A stretch of 64,000 bases of DNA from Flabesymbios commensalis (GCA_964017125.1 OZ024914.1:31342637-31406636); one strand, 5' to 3'. Counted from the first letter of the stretch, positions 47,161 to 60,400 are shown. Translations and numbers: made by a program. Notes: a model not told the origin generated them from the letters alone.

Positions 47161-48966
47161 CACCTGAAACTAGTGAACAATTAGTCATAACTATTATAAT
47201 TCACACACTGGATAATAAACAATGATTTAGCATGATTCAGCATGATATTCTATGAATATAATAAATTAATTACATTTATAATATAATTGTGTTCACAATT
47301 TCCTGAGATTTAATGCAATACACACCATATGTGATTACTTATGCATTTAGACGTTACACGATTTTAAGTGCTTTCAAACACAGCACTTGGCAGATCCAGG
47401 AATTGGCAGACTAAATATATTTTTGCAATAATTTATGCACACCTCAGCTGGCACAGCCAGTCTTTTATATGCTCCCCCGGAAAATTTTGAAATCTAAGGC
47501 CTAAAAATGACGCATTCTATAGCATATTTTGGCCAAAATATGCTCGTTTTTTGTGTTTTTTTTATACATAAATATTTATACATAATGATACATTCCTGAT
47601 ATTATGCAAGAGCAGTTTGAAATTTATCTAATTAATCTTAATGCCGTCAATCTGAACTCAATAGGCTACTGTTAGCCTACACTTGACCGTCCCAGGCATG
47701 CGCGTCTTGCAGTTGAATCATTCTTTAACATGTTTAATTACATCATTAAATGACGCTTCAATTTTTGAAGCCTCACCTCACTATTCTCCTTAATTTTTTT
47801 ATTTTTTTGAAAAACAATGCAAAAAATGAAAATAGACTATGACCACTACCCTATGAAGAAGTTCTGGAGGCCATCACATCAGACCATTTGGAAAGAACAA
47901 TGTGGGAATCCATGTGAGTCTCTAAGATTTGAGATACCTGGGGATGGCCGCATTAGTCTAGTTTGCTCAGGGTATAACCTGCGTGAAGGTTTGTTTGTCG
48001 GCCCTAGGCCCCCCTACGCTCCCTCATGGGGCGCACCGAATGTGAAAAAAAATTTGAAGTTTCTTAGACATAAGGATAAAAATTCATCAAAAATTTTCTT
48101 CCCTGACCCCCTTGGACTAAAAAAAAGGCTTAGAGGGGTCGGAGGTTTTTATGCCTAAATTTCTAATTGCTATGTGCATATGTGGTATATTTGCTACTGT
48201 TACTGTATTCGCGGGCACTCGTTTGGTGCCCTGATGTAACTAAAAACTAAAACGCTCAATAAGGTTCATCCCAGTAGTTTTCTTCGGCTGCTTCAAAAAG
48301 TTCAACTGTCTGGGTGATATTTTGAATCCTGTAGGCCTATCTTAACCAGGGGTCTGGCCGGACGAACGTTTGCCAACTGGTGGCTTCGTCACTCTCACGA
48401 AGCGCCAGCATGTATTCGTACGGAAGCTCATTAGAGTAACACTTAGCCATTGTGATATTGCTCATGTTGATATCATTTGAATACAGACAGATGTAGCATA
48501 ATTACCTTTAAATGTTTTCCTTTGTGTACTTTCCATTCATTTGTTGATTACGTGTAATGTATGTTTTCACTTAAATCATTGGATTATTTTTTATAACTAC
48601 TATGTAATCCTCTTGAAACTAGAAAAGGAGTTCCCGAACCCCCGAGGCCAGGCTTTAGTCTGTTTGAGTGCTATGGACAAAACATCAGTGTATCGGTATT
48701 CCTCATGGGCCAGAATCCTAAATGTTCAGGACATAATTAAGGAAAGAACCAAGTTTAAATATATCTTTCGCAGGTGCTGGCCAACATTTATTCGATGCTT
48801 GTCTGTGATGTACATGTACCTCGTAATCTACAGAAGATGTAGGCTTACCCATCAAATTCCGCTTCAATGCTGGGCCAGCATTGCAGCCCATTGGTAGTTC
48901 AATGCTGGTCAATCGTCTACCATACAGGCCCAACACTAATCTATCACCGGGTCTGTTGTATACTTT
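47161..48966. other. Intergenic DNA with MITE fragments
   Basis: No supported gene. The 113-codon frame at 47817-48158 resembles nothing known. Around 48860-48935, words such as TTCAATGCTGGGCCAGCATT belong to the CCCAGCAAAC MITE family, in a rearranged state. Confidence 0.45.
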
Positions 48967-49073
48967 GCGCAAACACGTGACATTCAACCAATGCTGTTTC
49001 AATGTTGACCCACAGTCTTCGACGCTGGCCCGTCATTGGAACAGCATTGGGTGATTGTACCGTGTTTTCTGAC
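48967..49073. mobile_element. MITE, CCCAGCAAAC family
   Basis: About 107 bp with ends GCGCAAACACGTGACATTC and complement of ATTGTACCGTGTTTTCTGAC. The inner arms (CCAATGCTGTTTCAATG) pair with their complement around the central cagtcttcgacgctgg. A further half copy follows at about 49126-49180. Confidence 0.65.
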
Positions 49074-49180
49074 TGCTTCATTATGCTGGTGAAGCTTTAA
49101 CATCCTGGCGACACCAAATAACACGATACATTGATTCAATGCTCATGTAACGCTGGGCCAACATTATTCCAACCAAAACC

Positions 49181-50669
49181 CTCCAAGCTCTTAACCACAA
49201 ATATAGTGGTCACTATTTTTTTATGAACACTTGGTAAAGACAAAAGAACTTAACCTAAGGTCCAGAAACGTTATATTGCACATGTTCATAAGGACTGGTG
49301 TACAGAAATGTGAACCGTTTCCCACACACAGCACCCCTCTTTCCCCTGAATAGAACACAAATTTAATAGGATACCAGCCGTAGGCCAGTCCTAATAAGTA
49401 TGTTATTACCAAACTCAACTATTGTAACTAATACGGAAAAGTGAGTGTAACATCAGCCATTGTAACAGTCTTACCAATATCAATGAGGACAGGTGGGTGT
49501 AAAATACCCCATTGTCACAGTCATACCAATACCAACAAAACTGTAGATAGTTTGCCTGAACAAAACATCTTACCATAGTTATATCAATTAAAAGTTTTAT
49601 AATTTTATTTATATAATATATTCAGATATTGGCAAAGGGATTTTTCATTATCACCCTTTTATCATGTTTATCGTACTGATTCTAAATTAATAATGCCCCC
49701 CCCCCGCAATCAGGCAATACCTTCACAAATCAATAAAATAGTTTAAATTGCTGTTATAACATATTTGATAGCATCATTTTATTATTTCTCTTTACAGCAA
49801 GTAGCGGCACAAGAGAATCTCTAACTGTAGTGCTGCTAGGTCTGGTGCTGATTTGCAAGACTTTCCAATGAGAAGAACAAACATTTACATCGAGAAAATG
49901 AGCATCCACCGACCGTCATGTGATGAACTATTTTTTCCGACTATGACCTCCCCATGGAATACCGATTTTAGCATACAGCGCTTTTGAGTCTCATATATCA
50001 TATACATATATCATTACCATGCCTGGTTGCTGTTTAGCAGTCTTAGCTCTGCATTCTCTGAGCAAGTGAACCGTTCTCGAATCATCCATCAGCGAGCTGG
50101 GACGATCTTTAAAGTTAAGTTCATACTCGGACCCATCTTGAACCTGCATATTCAGGTTTTGTGTCCACGGCTAGGATCATACATATGTTGTCCCATTTTA
50201 TCGCCATATGTGCGAATATCCCACAGTCAACTATAATGTAGTATGTCATATAATATTGTGGAATTGTATATACTTGCTAAAGATAATACAAAACAATACA
50301 GTATTATGAGACACGACATTATGCGATAGATTACTATGTTACTATTTTACCTCGTAACCCTGAGGAGGTACATTATTTTGTATCAAACGGATGTAACTTA
50401 AGGCTTACCTTTATCAGTGGTTGTGTTTGAAACTGAGGAAATACGGTGTATAAAAAGGAATGTGTGATGCAATTATCAGAAAACTAAGTCTCAACTTGTT
50501 GGTACACAGAGACAAGGAGTTCAAATCAATAAGAATTGTGCTTGTTTGAGAGGACTTGATATATCCACCCCGAAAATGCTAAGATATTATAATTTAAATT
50601 TTCACCTGCGACCTCATGTCGGTAAAATACTCATATTTTTTTTAATTTCAAACCGAACATTTTCAAATC
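49181..50669. other. Intergenic DNA
   Basis: AT-rich with a C-run near 49697. No gene or bounded repeat recognised. Confidence 0.45.
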
Positions 50670-51109
<440 letters not shown>

Positions 51110-52560
51110 GTACATACTATGTATCGCGACCCACAACTTCAAGTGGGTGAAAGTTACCGGTAAATAAATATAAAAATGTAAGTCAAATTGAAGCGATGTT
51201 ACCATACATTGTAAATCACATGGCTATTGGATATCGCTGTTATAGATCTTATTATTAGTTGCATTTATTATTTAAAAAAAAATCCCCGCACGCAAAGAGT
51301 CCTAAAATATAGTTTTTTCTAAACTTATTATTTAGAGTGATATTTGTATCTTAAATAACAATCATATAACTGGACAATTGAGCATATATGTTACACTGGG
51401 CAAAGACGTAAATACGGCGTTCCATTAAATTTCGTAATTTTGGGCGAATTGTATATAGTCTGTGGTTATCACTGTTGTAACACTGATAAAAAGGATACAA
51501 CTAAACCACTTCAATTATTAAAACTATCGTCATCGACTGATATTATATGGCCGAATAATATTTGTGTTCAAAAGTCTGTAGACATATTATTAATGATGTG
51601 ATATATCAAACCAAATTAAATTGTCTTGAAAAGACGATATTTATTTGTCTACCAGCTAAAATGTACATATTAACATGATTAATGAAATGCTTGTGTTCGT
51701 GTATATAGTGCAATTTAAAGGTGCGTTTTATTTAGGTTGACAACGCATATCTTTAATAAAGAATCGGTGTATACGAAATACTGCAAAATTATTTATTGGT
51801 AGGCTACATTTTTATTCCCATATTGTCATAGCACATATTATTTAGCTATAATACTACTTATTACTTACTATATTTTTAGCTACATTTCATTGTCAATAAA
51901 TAATAAATGTGATGTGATGTGATGTGTAAGGTAAATGACGTATGGATAATTACGATTGTCATAGTAAGGACGTGCTGGTTACAGTCATAAATGTTAAACA
52001 GAAAATGTATCATTAAAGTTAACTTTTACATCTTATCCCACATCACATGTGATGGTTAATTGAACGATTATAAAATTTGGAATCGACTTTAAGTGTCTGT
52101 GTCATTGTATTAACTGTTACATAAAATGCATGAATTGGAAAGCATTTGTAATTCTATCGCGTTCAATTTGTAATAAATTATTTCAAATAGGAACGCATTT
52201 GCAATGCAGTTGCTCTTTAATTGGCAATGACATGTTGTGAATTGTCAGTACCTTTTAAATCACATGCAGAGAACACTACCATTGTGACCGAGGGGTAACG
52301 TTTTTTGCCTCTGAAAACCAAAATTCGGGGCAAAATTTCTGTGATATTGATGGTCTAGTTCACTCCATTAGTGACGGTAAGGTAACGTGTTTTACCTCTG
52401 AGCTGAAGGTTCTGTCAGATCGAATTTACCTGGTTAATTTAGAGTAAATATCACTTTATGGCTCTTTCATCAATTATTCAAGCTACTTTTAATCCGCAAA
52501 AACCCGAGATAAAAAAATGGTGTCACACTTGATCTGTCACCATTTTTTTATTGATCTGTC
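51110..52560. other. Intergenic DNA
   Basis: Begins with an M1-like hairpin word (CGCGACCCACAACTTCAAGT, near 51125). A short GTGAT repeat lies at 51907-51926. No gene. Confidence 0.45.
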
Positions 52561-52878
52561 GGGCGGGGGCCCTAGGGTAGTGGTTAGCACCGCTGCCTTT
52601 CACGCCAGGGTTCGGGGTTCGGTTCCCGGACTCGGCGGTTTGAAAGAAACAAAAATGTTTCTTCCCCATCCACGTGTGAAAGTCAGTATTGCGGGGAGCC
52701 TCCGTGACCGAGAGGTAGCGTGCTCGGCCTCAGACCGCCAGGGCCCGAATTTCGAATCCTGTGTCTGGAGGACAGTGTCATCTCAATCATCTCACCATCC
52801 TCAGGAGGTTCTCCTGGCCCAGTTTAGCCTATATGTGCACAAAGGTGGCCTAAAGCCCGATTCATTTCATTTTCATTT
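52561..52878 (+). mobile_element. SINE with two tRNA-like promoter modules (copy 2)
   Basis: About 318 bp. Module 1 has an A-box-like TAGTGGTTAGC (52578) and a B-box GGTTCGGTTCC (52616). Module 2 has TGACCGAGAGGTAGCG (about 52705) and an ATTTCGAATCC B-box (52749). A unique body (TCCTCAGGAGGTTCTCCTGG) and a tail of TTCATTTCATTTTCATTT follow. Two tRNA-like heads in tandem plus an A/T-rich short-repeat tail define a dimeric tRNA-derived SINE transcribed by RNA polymerase III. The second copy is at 18190-18503, on the opposite strand. Confidence 0.8.
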
Positions 52879-53162
52879 ACTTGATCTCTCCGAGTCCTAA
52901 TTCATACAGTCTAGCGGCCGTATTCACAAAAGAGATTTTACAAAACCCGAGCTTAGCGTTTAGACGAGTGTAACTAAACAGACGTTTAAATAAACCGTAT
53001 TTACAAAAACGGTTTTGCTCCATTTTAACAAAACTTTAGAATGCCGTTTGAACCGACAGGTTCATGCATTCAAATGATGGCTACCCACATACAAAACGCA
53101 TAGGCCTACAATTTGTGTACCAGTATACGCAATTGAATAGGCCTACTCCGGTTTAAAGCTCG

Positions 53163-53271
53163 GTCCATATAACACGAGACGTCAGCACAATGTTTGATTA
53201 AAGTTGGGCCTGTTTCGCAGACAGTGGTACATCATTAAACCAATGTGGGCCAATGTCTACCGTTTACTGGG
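53163..53271. mobile_element. MITE, CCCAGCAAAC family, diverged
   Basis: Shows TAACACGAGACGTCAGCAC at the left, gttgggcctgtttcgcagac in the centre, and GGGCCAATGTCTACCGTTTA with CTGGG at the right. Ends are partly decayed. Confidence 0.6.
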
Positions 53272-53463
53272 TCGAAGAAATATCATTTGCTCTTTATAGA
53301 GCCCGTAATTAATATCATAATTATAGAAGATAATTATTCTGATATCGTTTTAATGCGGTATTGCATACATCTTTTTGGGTCACATTTTAATTATACATGT
53401 TACAAATATCCCTTGGATAAAATAATTAACATAACTTCCCGATGATAATCCTTGCTGGTCCGA

Positions 53464-53760
53464 TAGGACGGAGGCCCTGGTGCAGTGGTTAAAGATGAAA
53501 CTGAGTGCCTGATTGGAAAGTCGGAGATCGCGGGTTCGAACCCCACTCTGCCATTGGGCGGGCTTAGAATACGATACTGAGTACCCCAAGACAGGTGTTT
53601 TGTGTAAGGAAAGGGATTTTAACTGGTCCAGGAGAAAATGAGAAAAGATCGAATTAATACTACATGTGTGTATGTTTATGCCAAAATCTGACCATGCAGG
53701 AATGTCTTAAGTAAAATGCCTTATGTTAATAATAGACATTAAACAAAATATATAATGACA
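53464..53760 (+). mobile_element. tRNA-derived SINE
   Basis: The head has an A-box-like TGGTGCAGTGGTTAAAG (about 53478) and a perfect B-box GGTTCGAACCC (53533), inside a 90-bp tRNA-like unit ending ACTCTGCCA. The acceptor stem does not pair well, so it is not read as a working tRNA gene. A body (GAGTACCCCAAGACAGG) and an AT-rich end follow; the 3' limit is approximate. Confidence 0.65.
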
Positions 53761-54107
53761 ATACTATTTACACCGAATGGTTTACCTCTCAGATCTGTGC
53801 TTTACATTTTTTATCTTTTTATATCATTTTATCCAATTCAAATAAATACTTATCAATCAACGAAAGGAAAGCACATTTATAATAAATAATCAGTCTGTGT
53901 ATTTTTTATCCCATTCTCTCCTATTTCGTATATTTATAATGCGCATTCCACTCCATGTTAAACCAGTGCTTAAACTACCCCCCTGAGCAGGTTTAACTTT
54001 TGGTCGATAAACTGCCCGGTTTAAACCAGTGTTTGGCCTAAACTCCTTTTGTGCATACGGTTTAACGATAAACCCGTGTTTACACCAGTGGTTTGGTTAA
54101 ACCACTC

Positions 54108-54507
54108 TTAACCCTTTAAGCCCTCACGATGCAATAACCCTTTCACTACTGGCAGCTAATGTTCTCCCAGTACTGGGCCCTAATGTATGACGTCATATAA
54201 TTAGGCCGTCGTGGCGACGGCCCACGTACTTTAGTGTACACAATTTAGGCCGTCGTGGCGACGGCCCACGTACTTAAAGGGTTAAAGCATCATCTTACAT
54301 CCCTGAAAACAGACTTGATTTTCCTACAACCAAGGATTTTAGAACGAAAATTTTCATGAAACTGGTTTACCAACACATGGCAATTTTCTTTAATTTTTCA
54401 CCAACATTAAATCATCTTCATCCACTACAAGTCGAGAATTGCGACAGCAATTCGCGGATTGTAGTGGATGAAGATGACAATTGTAAATTCAGGCTTGAAA
54501 GGGTTAA
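54108..54507. mobile_element. TTAA-flanked MITE family M2, interrupted
   Basis: Ends TTAACCCTTTAAGCCC and complement of CTTGAAAGGGTTAA. It matches, in inverted orientation, the uninterrupted copy at 57054-57293. The central hairpin is CACTACAAGTCGAGAATTGC with its complement. A second TTAA element (54134-54285) sits inside, exactly at a TTAA that is still empty in the other copy. Confidence 0.85.
54134..54285. mobile_element. Inner TTAA MITE with twin GC-rich hairpins
   Basis: 152 bp including target sites. Ends CCCTTTCACTACTGG and complement of CACGTACTTAAAGGG. It contains two direct copies of a unit with the perfect hairpin GGCCGTCGTGGCGACGGCC, each followed by CACGTACTT. The right target is TTAA; the left one reads ATAA, one change from TTAA. 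Confidence 0.8.
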
Positions 54508-56301
54508 AGCTCCTTTGTGAATACGGCCGTAGTTGTTTTTGAGTTTTTAAGCTACTGAATTTGTGGTCTATGACAAATAAATCTGGATTGACTTTCTTTC
54601 TGTCAATAAAATATAATTTCTGTCTGTCTGGTCACATGTTGGGATGCATTGTTACAATCTGGAACAGAAATGCATTGCAAATGTGTGCCAATATGCACTG
54701 AAGAAAAATTCAAGACACCTAAATCAGGTGAGATCAATTATTTTGAGATTGACAAAGGCCACAGTCACTCATATACCAACATATTTGGGTACCCATTATA
54801 AAAATCATAGGAATGGGACATAAGTTTTCTTTATAGCGGCCCGATCTGGGCATCATCATCATGCTAATGATTAGTGTGCTTCTGAGATTCGTTCTCTGAG
54901 AATTGAATGATGACTGTGTACCTGTCCGCCTGCCTATTAACGGTCAAGGTAAAATATGTAGCACGTTCTCAATAATGATGACCAGTTTAATCATTGTTGA
55001 ATTAATGTAGCATGGCGAAATTAATTCAGCATGGGGTCAAATACTATTGCCGCATACGGTTAGCACATGTAATTTACTCAACAAATAATATTTATTATTA
55101 AAAAAACGGCAGCATTTTAAAGTACAATGTATTTTGATATTTGAAAATTATACATTATTGCGATGTAAATTAGGGTGAAAATCCACAGAGGGCGAGTGTG
55201 GACTCGCACTACCAAATCCTGAATGACCTAGACGGTAGATGATCAGATGAGAAGCAATGACTCGAGCAGAGAGTGACACAAAGCTTAATCAGGCGCAGGG
55301 ATGTTTTATTCCTTTCATCATGTTCATTCCATCACTTACACACACGAATTCAACTGTGCTCTTGACTCCACCAAATCTACGTTCAGAGTGATATCACAAA
55401 TTTAATTTCAGTGTCTCGAGAAAAAAAGCATGGCTAAAAGACAGCGACTCAAACCCGGTGGGACGTTAGCCACTACCGAGCATCGACCCAATGGCACACA
55501 AACATTCATTGCCAGCCGAAGCAACATGTGATCAAGCACACTCATACAAGTAGTGAGGAGCGATTTAAAAGTCAAATCCAAAAGGTTTTGACAAAAAGTG
55601 ATTATTCAGTGTTAAAATATTGATTAGTCTCTACTTCAAAAAACAGTGATAAAAATTGACTCAAAAAGACTTCACTGATAATCGTGTTCATATGGCTCCT
55701 GACGTAAACATGGACACCTCATCATTGGTCAAATTTCTCATATAGCCTGTAAATGGTTAATTTCAGCCCTAAGGATAACGATGTACGAAATAATACAACA
55801 TTAGGCATATACACTCACCGTTGTAACGATTATAGCAAACAAATTGATACCAAATCAAGTTTTAGAAAAAAAAATACTTGATGTAAAGGTACAACCCACA
55901 GGCGGGTCAATGCCCCCTGACAGGATGTCATGCTGTGACATTATTCTGTCGCATGTCTACAAACTTAGGTACCATCTTCGTAGAAAAGCTTCCGTTTATT
56001 ATGAAATTAAAATATATTGTAAATATTACAATACAGGCATATAATATAGCAGATTGATAACTTTATGTTTTAGCTGAACATTATTATTATTTATCAAGCT
56101 TATGTGTATACATTATTTCATACAGGTAATATTACTTACAAGTAGCATACTCTATATGATTATCATAAAAGTTGTAATAATGTTATGTAAGATGAAAAAA
56201 ACTATACACTCCGATACCGAAAACAGGCGACCAGTAAGGTATCCATAAAAAATACAGCATGTTAAAGCATGCATAGACATATCATATTATACATGTATAT
56301 T
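54508..56301. other. Intergenic DNA
   Basis: At 54565-54632 there is a TATGACAAATAAATCTGGAT segment with a TCTGTCTGTCTGG end that is also found at 29458 and 30248; it is likely a short LINE 3' end. Otherwise no gene or bounded repeat was seen. Confidence 0.5.
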
Positions 56302-56379
56302 TCGTCGCCTCGGAGCTAAAGGATCCTATCTGACACTCGTCAAAGTGGCAGATAAGATCCTTTAGCTCCGAGGCGACGA
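56302..56379. repeat. Long near-perfect hairpin
   Basis: 78 bp. The left arm TCGTCGCCTCGGAGCTAAAG, continuing GATCcTATCTGaCACT, pairs with the complementary right arm with only two or three mismatches, leaving a loop of a few bases. Probably a very small foldback transposon; a small-RNA precursor is possible but unsupported. Confidence 0.75.
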
Positions 56380-57053
56380 TTTGTGTTTACATTATACATA
56401 CAAACTATAATAATAAGTACTAGTTAAGTTAGTGCACGCAGACATTTGGCATCTGCATATACCGGTCCAAGTACATAAATATTATGTTGCTGCAATAGAA
56501 ATCGCTAAATTATGGTAAAACTGTTTGAGCTGTGTACTAAAAGTATAAAATGAAACGAATCTGTTGATCTAATATCACAAAGTAAGTGTTCCACAAACAA
56601 ACAACTATACTGTTAAAATATTGTTTGTAGGTTTCAGTCTGAAAATGCTGGGCCTACATGCGTATACCATTATTGTTGGAACGCAAACTTACACAAACTT
56701 AACATTTTTATAACATTTAGCATCATCAGCAAGATTAGGGTGTCGTACAACTAATTCTTACTCTTGACATCATACCTGAAGGCAAGATTAGAGACTCTCT
56801 CAAGAATATGGGCACTGTCATATCCGGGCGTTTAGAGAAAAATGTTGGTGACACATGGCCTGACAGACAATGAGATACTAGTAGTAAACATGCTCTTATT
56901 GTACGATTTAGTGTTGGATGACGTCACCATCAACAACGCACCGTCGTTGCTCAGCAACATCAGCTACACTTTGGCATTATAGACTTTCACACAATGAAGA
57001 CGAGACGAGGCGAGATGAGAGAAATATTATGTAAAAGTAATTAATACTAGACA
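56380..57053. other. Intergenic DNA downstream of the kinase gene
   Basis: Nothing recognised apart from AT-rich sequence. Confidence 0.4.
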
Positions 57054-57293
57054 TTAACCCTTTCAATCCTGAATTTATCATAGTCATCTTCACCCACTAC
57101 AAGCCGCGAATTGCTGCCGCAATTCTCGACTTGTAGTGGATGAAGATGATTTGATGTGGTTTGAAAATTAAAGAAAATTACCACGTATTGGTAAACCAGT
57201 TTCATGGAAATTTTCGTTCTAAAACCCTCTAAAACCCTGTTTTCAGGGATGTAAAATGATGCTTTAATGCATCGTGGGGGCTTAAAGGGTTAA
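57054..57293. mobile_element. TTAA-flanked MITE family M2, uninterrupted
   Basis: 240 bp, TTAA at both ends, terminal repeats CCCTTTCAATCC and complement of GGGGCTTAAAGGG, with a central foldback (CACTACAAGCCGCGAATTGC). Near its right end, TTTAATGCATCG preserves the TTAA that is occupied in the other copy at 54134-54285. Confidence 0.85.
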
Positions 57294-57432
57294 ACACAAT
57301 GTGAGGAGTGATAATCTGATAATGTAATATCGTGTTAGTTGTGTATGGTGTCGAGCTTTGTGAAACAAAAAAGATAAATGTTGGCTTTGTCTGCAATGCT
57401 AACTTGTTACTTAATTATCCATTTCTTCCTAC

Positions 57433-60400
57433 CTATTGTATATGAACGTCAGCATCTTCGAGTTGACAGATGGACATGAGTGATGTGATCAATATTGACA
57501 ACTCGTCAAAATATGGTCTCTCTTGCAACACTGTGTCCCAGCACTCCAATAACATGTAATATCTGTCAAACAAAATTGAAATATCATGATTACACGAATA
57601 ATAGACGGACAGCCATATATCACATTAGTGCCAGTGACTTGATATGAGTCGATGTGCATATGCTGTCTGTATGGTTGTTAGTGTTATAATTATTAAGGTA
57701 GATAAAATCATCTAATAAAAAAAAATCACTTTGGGCCTATACGTAACTATTATGATAATACATGAGCATATGTTAATACATCAGAATAAATAAATAACTT
57801 TCCCACAATAGGTACGTACAATTTACTTGGGCAACGTTTTGGTTTTCTAAGTCGCTGTCCCACTTCTAAATATGGCACAAGATCAGGTACGTAGGAATAT
57901 GGCAGGTCTCCTTGACTGAAAACTTCCCACACCAGCACCCCGAACGACCACTGTAACGTTAAACATGGTAGGCGTTGTTAGACCTCAGAGGTACCATAAA
58001 AATAAAAGTGTGCCATCAGGTATAAAGCATGTACATGAAATACCATATCATCACATAGGCCTAACATTTCAGCAACCGCAATGAATTAAACATGTTAAAC
58101 CGTTAAGATTGAATATATTTAGCATTTGCCAAGACCTGGTGTTATGGAACAATGTGCTATTATTTACAGTGTTCGATTTAAATCCTTTGAAACGGCTTAT
58201 CAATTCGCATAATTCGATGGGTTAAAACAATAGTGTGCTAAGTGACATTTTTGGCCTTTAGAATAATAACCAGCTAAGTCATCTATAATATGTATAAAGT
58301 TTGAATTTATTCCAAATTCAGGTTAAAACAACAGATCAAATCGACTTAGCACATTGTTATTCTCGGGAAAAGGAGCACATATCAGCATAATATCTGTTCA
58401 ACACAGGACCAATTCGACTTGACACATTGTTATTCTCGTGTTATATGCTTATGGGCTCTGTTTCTGGGAGAACAACGGTGCAAGTGCACTTAGCGCATTC
58501 TTATTCTCAGACATGTGGAGACAACACAGGGGAAATGCCTGGACTTAGTTTATTGTTGATCTAGGAACAATCTCTGTATATTCTGTGTTCCTGGTGTAAC
58601 AAAGCGCTAAGTCAACTTGGTGTCTTGTTGATCCTAATTTTGCTTCTGTAAAGCACTTTTGCAGGTAAAAAATACTCTGATAACTTCACTTGATCTACTG
58701 TCAAATTCCAATCGCTGTGTGTTTCATCATTATAAATCCAAGTCTACATGCTGATAAGTGGATTTAGCAGACTGTAGTTCTAAGCAAAAAGATAAACACA
58801 ATTTCGCTGTCAAGTCGACTTGACCCACTATTGTTTTAGACCATCGAATTATACGTCTAACGTTAGATTTATATCGCGATTTCCACGCGAAGTTTAGTCT
58901 ATTAACGCAAGTATATCCTGTGTTCTGAAATTATGGTCGAGTTGCATGTACACCGCATGTGTGTCGCAACATGACCAACAATTGCGAGCGCATCACTAAA
59001 CAAACCACTTGATATATTTAAAAAAATGTCATATGAGATATTGTGTTGTTGACAATTTTGAAATTTGATTGTGTGGAATATACTGCTACAATAAAAACAC
59101 CACAATGTAACCTTTGATATTTTTTATCTATAGTTGTTAATGTTAATAAATCCGTGTGTAATTTCAGCGATGGTATAGTAAGTTTTTGCTCAAATTATTA
59201 TGATGATCCAAAATACACCCAGGTATTTTCAGCTGTTTTAATAGTTTCGTCAGTGAAACTCACTAAGCGTTAGATATTTTTATCAAAGGCCATAAATTCT
59301 AATGATGACTGAGTAGGGTGATCTTGAAAGACCTTTTTAATTGAAATTCTTCCATTGCTGGCAATAAATTCAATGGAACCCAAACCTCACCTCTTTGCTT
59401 TCCGCGTTATTGTTTCGTTAACTGGATCACTATTAGTTTTTTCTCAATATTTTACATATTTCTTAAAAAAAGACCAGCGTAGCCAGCTGCGATATTATGT
59501 CCTTGTCATTGTCTTCAAAAACAACTTGCCATACCTCTCGTTTTATTTCTTATAATACCATCTTCCCTAGGCAAGGTCTCACTCGCGAACCCACAGTTAA
59601 TTTTGTCGGATGTGACACCTTGCCCAGGGACATTACTAATTCTCGTCAGACTTGATTGTGTGCACTTGATAATATTTGGCATTAAAGTCAAGAACGTTTC
59701 TTATAAAAAAATATACATAATAAGCTAGACGAGGTGATATAGCCTAGCCTCACCACATCGGCAGCAGGCGTGAAAGGGTGTCCTTTAAGTATTTCCAATG
59801 CCATCCATCTGTAGGGCAGGAGCGCATTAGGCTTGATCGTGTACCCTGCTCTACTGTAGATACGACGGGACAGGCCAAAATCTGAAATCTTTACTATGAA
59901 ATTCTCATCCATTCTGAAAGAAAAACAAAATTATGCAATAATGAAATGTCCCCATTATAAAATATTATTGTACTTAAAATTAATTTACATGAACAGTTAG
60001 CTAGTTTGTCGTTATATAAATGTTGATAGAACACAAATGTAAATTAACAAATTAGATAATTTGAAAATAACTAAATTTACATCAAGTTGAATTTTGAATG
60101 ATTTTATAATCATTAATTATCATAATATAAAATAAATAAATTATTTTTAATAAACTTCCGTTTTCTTAACTACATAACTCCATATTTGCTAAAAAAATTG
60201 AATATAGTGTGATTTAGTATCCATGTTTTTCTTATCCTTTCACCATTTTTTTGCTGTACTGGTATATTAATGAAATGTTCTTAAATATCGTGGATCTATT
60301 TTCATGTTACGTATATAGCCTCACGTACGGGAAGTTATCATTACAGATCACAGACGTACGAGACCCCCTCACATGTTCACATTTCACTGTGCTGACCAGA

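Larger units (their letters stand above)
52915..54529. mobile_element. TAG-flanked inverted-repeat DNA element with nested insertions
   Basis: Ends CGGCCGTATTCACAAA at 52915 and its complement TTTGTGAATACGGCCG ending at 54529, with TAG directly on both sides (52912-52914 and 54530-54532). A 3-bp target duplication suggests a PIF/Harbinger-type non-autonomous element (inference). Subterminal sequence is full of GTTTAAACC-like words (53960-54105). It hosts a CCCAGCAAAC MITE (53163), a tRNA-derived SINE (53464) and a TTAA MITE (54108) that itself holds another. Confidence 0.7.

Noticed and set aside
47817-48158. 113-codon open frame
   Set aside because: No recognisable domain, repeat-like composition, and no splice or neighbour support.
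53464-53555. Possible tRNA gene
   Set aside because: The B-box is perfect but the acceptor stem does not pair and a SINE-like body follows.
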